Below, in pieces: positions 61,802-64,000 of a stretch of DNA of 64,000 bases (position 1 is its first letter; each line of letters begins with the position of its first letter). Position numbers and translations under genes: made by a program. Under the pieces are notes generated by a model. The model did no database searches, had not been told where the DNA came from, and worked only from the letters and a program-made list of their open reading frames with translations. This DNA is from Chitinophagaceae bacterium DXS (lineage in GTDB: Bacteria; Bacteroidota; Bacteroidia; Chitinophagales; Chitinophagaceae), in assembly GCA_030345135.1 (NCBI GenBank), contig CP128386.1, positions 4,556,908 to 4,620,907 of the forward strand, written 5' to 3'.

Positions 61802-61875
61802 TAGCGAAGACGGGAGTTGAACCCGTGACCTCAGGGTTATGAATCCTGCGCTCTAACCATCTGAGCTACCTCGCC
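61802..61875 (-). tRNA. tRNA-Met (anticodon CAT)
   Basis: A 74-base cloverleaf on the minus strand. Acceptor GGCGAGG pairs with CTTCGCT (two G-U pairs), D-arm GCTC-AGATGGTTA-GAGC, anticodon loop TTCATAA with CAT, variable loop AGGTC, T-arm ACGGG-TTCAACT-CCCGT, discriminator A. One A-C mismatch closes the anticodon stem. CCA is not encoded. The elongator form is more likely than an initiator (no GGG/CCC anticodon-stem pairs); a tRNA-Ile with modified CAT cannot be fully excluded. Its 3' end borders the integrase gene and is a natural attachment site. Confidence 0.93.
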
Positions 61876-61934
61876 AAATGGGCGGCAAAAATAATAGTGG
61901 CAAACCATTCTGCCAAATAAAAACACAAAAAATA

Positions 61935-61965
61935 TAAAAAAAGCCCGTTGTAAAAACAACAGGCC
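61935..61965 (-). terminator. Terminator of the aminotransferase gene
   Basis: On the minus strand GGCCTGTTGTTTTTACAACG then GGCTTTTTTTATATTTTTTG: a stem with one mismatch followed by a long T-tract, between the aminotransferase stop and the tRNA. Confidence 0.85.
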
Positions 61966-62101
61966 ATCTTCGATTGCTTGCCATATGAAAACTCTTGATA
62001 TAACTTATATTAGTTTTATATTTATGTATGTGTTATTCTGTATCGATGACACAAAGTAAAGGGATTAATCTTGAAAAACAATACATTAATGAAAAAAATA
62101 T

Positions 62102-63301
62102 TTAAACTTTTCCGGGATAATTCTGCAAAGCTTGAGCCAAACAGTCCATAGAACTATTTATGTCATTTAAATTTAATACGTAGGCGAGTCTTACTTCTTG
62201 TCTGCCCAGTTGCGGATCACCGTAAAAGCCTGTTGCAGGGGCCAGCATTACCGTCTGATTGTTGTATTGAAATTCTTCCAGTAACCATTGGCAGAACTTG
62301 TCGGAATCATCAATGGGCAATTTGGCTATCGCATAGAAGGCTCCGCCGGGGTTGGGGCAATGCACTCCCGGCATTTCATTTAAGCGTCTTACCAGTAGAT
62401 CCCTTCTTTTTTTATATTCCGCTTTGGTTTCGTCAAAGTAATTGTCGGGCAAGTCAATGGCTGCTTCGCCTGCTATTTGTGCGAATGATGGCGGGCTTAA
62501 CCTGGCTTGTCCAAATTTGAGGACTGTACTATATAAGGCCTTGTTTTTGGTCACCAATGCACCTATTCTTCCACCGCAGGCGCTGTATCGCTTACTGATG
62601 GTGTCCATTAATACGACGTTTTCTTCTACTCCCTGAAGGCTCATTGCACTGAAATGTTCTCCTTCATAACAAAACTCCCTGTATGCTTCATCTGAAAACA
62701 GGAAGAGATTGTGTTTAGATACAATTTCTTTTAGTGTTTCCAGTTCTTGTTTGCTATATAAATAACCGGTGGGGTTGTTGGGGTTGCAAATAATGATTGC
62801 CCTGGTTCTTGGGGTGATTGCTTTTTCAAACTCTTCAATTGGGGGAAGCGCAAATCCGTTTTCTATATATGAAGTGATCGGAACAACTTTTACGCCAGCT
62901 TCAACTGCAAATCCATTGTAGTTGGCATAAAATGGTTCTGGAATAATAATTTCATCACCTTCATCGCAACAGGCCATCATGCCAAAAAGGATGGCTTCAG
63001 AGCCGCCTGTAGTGATAAGAATGTCTTCATAACTTACATCAACACCCACTTTCTTGTAGTAGGAAACAAGCTTTTTCCGATAGCTCTCATTGCCGGCACT
63101 GTGGCTATATTCAAGTATCTTAAAGTCGGAATGCCTGACGGCATCCAATACCATCTTCGGGGTTTCAATATCAGGTTGACCGATATTTAAATGGTATACT
63201 TTTACGCCCTTTTTCTTAGCAGCTTCTGCAAAAGGCACCAGTTTCCTGATGGGAGAAGCTGGCATTTCTTCACCTCTTCGGCTTATGGTTAAATGTGTCA
63301 T
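62102..63301 (-). CDS. Class I/II pyridoxal-phosphate aminotransferase
   Basis: A 399-residue cytoplasmic enzyme of the aspartate-aminotransferase fold. Motifs: YHLNIGQPDIETP (36-48), TGGSEAI for phosphate binding (98-104), CNPNNPTG at 172-179, SDEAYREF with Asp204, Schiff-base Lys237 in TISKRYSACGGRIG, and the carboxylate-binding Arg in EVRLAYVLN near the end. It transfers amino groups between an amino acid and a keto acid, probably glutamate/aspartate or an aromatic substrate; sequence alone does not decide. It is a single-gene unit with its own terminator and looks like core chromosomal DNA beside the inserted element. Confidence 0.9.
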   Translation of the reverse strand: MTHLTISRRGEEMPASPIRKLVPFAEAAKKKGVKVYHLNIGQPDIETPKMVLDAVRHSDFKILEYSHSAGNESYRKKLVSYYKKVGVDVSYEDILITTGGSEAILFGMMACCDEGDEIIIPEPFYANYNGFAVEAGVKVVPITSYIENGFALPPIEEFEKAITPRTRAIIICNPNNPTGYLYSKQELETLKEIVSKHNLFLFSDEAYREFCYEGEHFSAMSLQGVEENVVLMDTISKRYSACGGRIGALVTKNKALYSTVLKFGQARLSPPSFAQIAGEAAIDLPDNYFDETKAEYKKRRDLLVRRLNEMPGVHCPNPGGAFYAIAKLPIDDSDKFCQWLLEEFQYNNQTVMLAPATGFYGDPQLGRQEVRLAYVLNLNDINSSMDCLAQALQNYPGKV

Positions 63302-64000
63302 GGGGCAAACCTACAAGATTCGTTGTCAATTGACAATTGAAATTCTGATAATTGACAATTGAAAATTGAAAATTGAAAATTGAAAATTGAAAATGGGGGA
63401 AGGTTGACGGGTGCGGGCCTGACAACAATTGAAGGGGGAGGTGGTCATGTAAGTTATGACCGTTATCGATTCTTAATAAGAGGAAAAAGAAGTGGTGTAG
63501 GGCCACCCTTCAGCAATTTTAAGACTTACAGGAATATACAGCTTTCGCATCTAACATACTTCGTACTTCATATCGAATTTAAAACGGACAAAAGAATCGT
63601 TTGCTTCTCTCACATAAAGTATTTCGTACTTTATCCTGGATTTATAAAAACTAAAGAGAAAGGTCAGATTTCGCACCAAACGTACTTCGTACTTCGTATT
63701 TCGTACTTCATCCGGAACTTATAAGGAATAAAAGAACCATTTGTCTCTCGCGCCAAACGTACTTCGTACTTCATATTTTGTACTTCATCCGGAACTTATA
63801 AAGAATAAAAGAAACGTTCGCTTGTCGCACCTAACGTACTTCGTACTTCGTATTTCATCCGGAACTTATAAAGATAAAAGAAACGTTCGCTTGTCGCACC
63901 TAACGTACTTCGTACTTCATATTTTGTACTTCATCCGGAACTTATAAAGAATAAAAGAAACGTTCGCTTGTCGCACCTAACGTACTTCGTACTTCGTATT
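63302..64000. repeat. Two heptamer arrays to the window end
   Basis: An AATTGAA array (63322-63395, at least five successive 7-mers) is followed by about 150 bases of less ordered DNA. From about 63545 to the window end a higher-order array begins: a block of CGTACTT/CGTATTT 7-mers, then ATCCGGAACTTATAAAG, AATAAAAGAAACGTTCGCTT and GTCGCACCTAA, repeated about five times with a unit of 70-95 bases. The copies become more alike to the right, and the last three are nearly identical. The open plus-strand frames here (63380-63724, 63741-63947) are only products of the repeat. The array continues beyond the window. Confidence 0.85.

Noticed and set aside
63380..63947. Two open plus-strand frames with repeated TYFVLRISYF-like peptides
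   Set aside because: They are translations of the CGTACTT array; there is no start context and the repeat is clearly DNA-level, being found in other intergenic places.

Overview
The window looks like a chromosomal segment of a carbohydrate-degrading member of the Bacteroidota, most likely a Chitinophagaceae-type soil or plant-associated bacterium. The evidence is two complete SusC/SusD pairs, a one-protein hybrid two-component sensor fused to an AraC regulator, three secreted proteins ending in type IX secretion (T9SS) sorting domains, a tRNA gene without an encoded CCA, perfect TAnnTTTG promoter boxes, and many intergenic repeats. The family assignment is an inference from these traits and no database search was run.

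Left part (1-19.0 kb). The end of a GH10 xylanase and a small PepSY-like periplasmic protein are followed by a fructan utilisation locus: a hybrid sensor with a sugar-binding domain (minus strand), a HAD phosphatase, a sugar/H+ symporter, a PfkB fructokinase, SusC, SusD, a large FG-GAP/ASPIC lipoprotein and a secreted GH32 fructanase. The layout resembles the Bacteroides fructan locus (BT1754-BT1765). Fructan would be cut outside, imported through SusCD, hydrolysed by GH32 to fructose, taken up by the symporter and phosphorylated by the kinase.

Middle part (19.2-37.7 kb). A LacI-type regulator with an unusual N-terminal zinc ribbon sits opposite a second polysaccharide locus across a 1 kb repeat array. 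That locus holds SusC, SusD, a small SASA esterase, a GH2 enzyme, a large sialate-O-acetylesterase-like protein, an FAD-dependent oxidoreductase, a six-hairpin (alpha/alpha toroid) protein and a sodium:solute symporter. The gene set suggests an O-acetylated, uronic-acid- or galactose-containing substrate, but no pathway I can name fits it.

Right part (37.7-56 kb). This holds two near-identical right-handed beta-helix lipoproteins in tandem, one of which has lost its FN3 domain to an in-frame stop, and three very large TIG/FG-GAP/NHL surface proteins with T9SS sorting domains. From about 56 to 61.8 kb there is a mosaic of mobile DNA: a DUF3606 gene, a decayed PepSY-like gene, an orphan large terminase with a truncated gene in front of it, a GNAT acetyltransferase next to a RES-like protein, and a tyrosine integrase beside tRNA-Met. 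The window ends with a class I aminotransferase and another repeat array.

Across the window the intergenic repeats differ in sequence but almost all share a 7-bp period. This is the most striking feature that the gene annotation does not explain.
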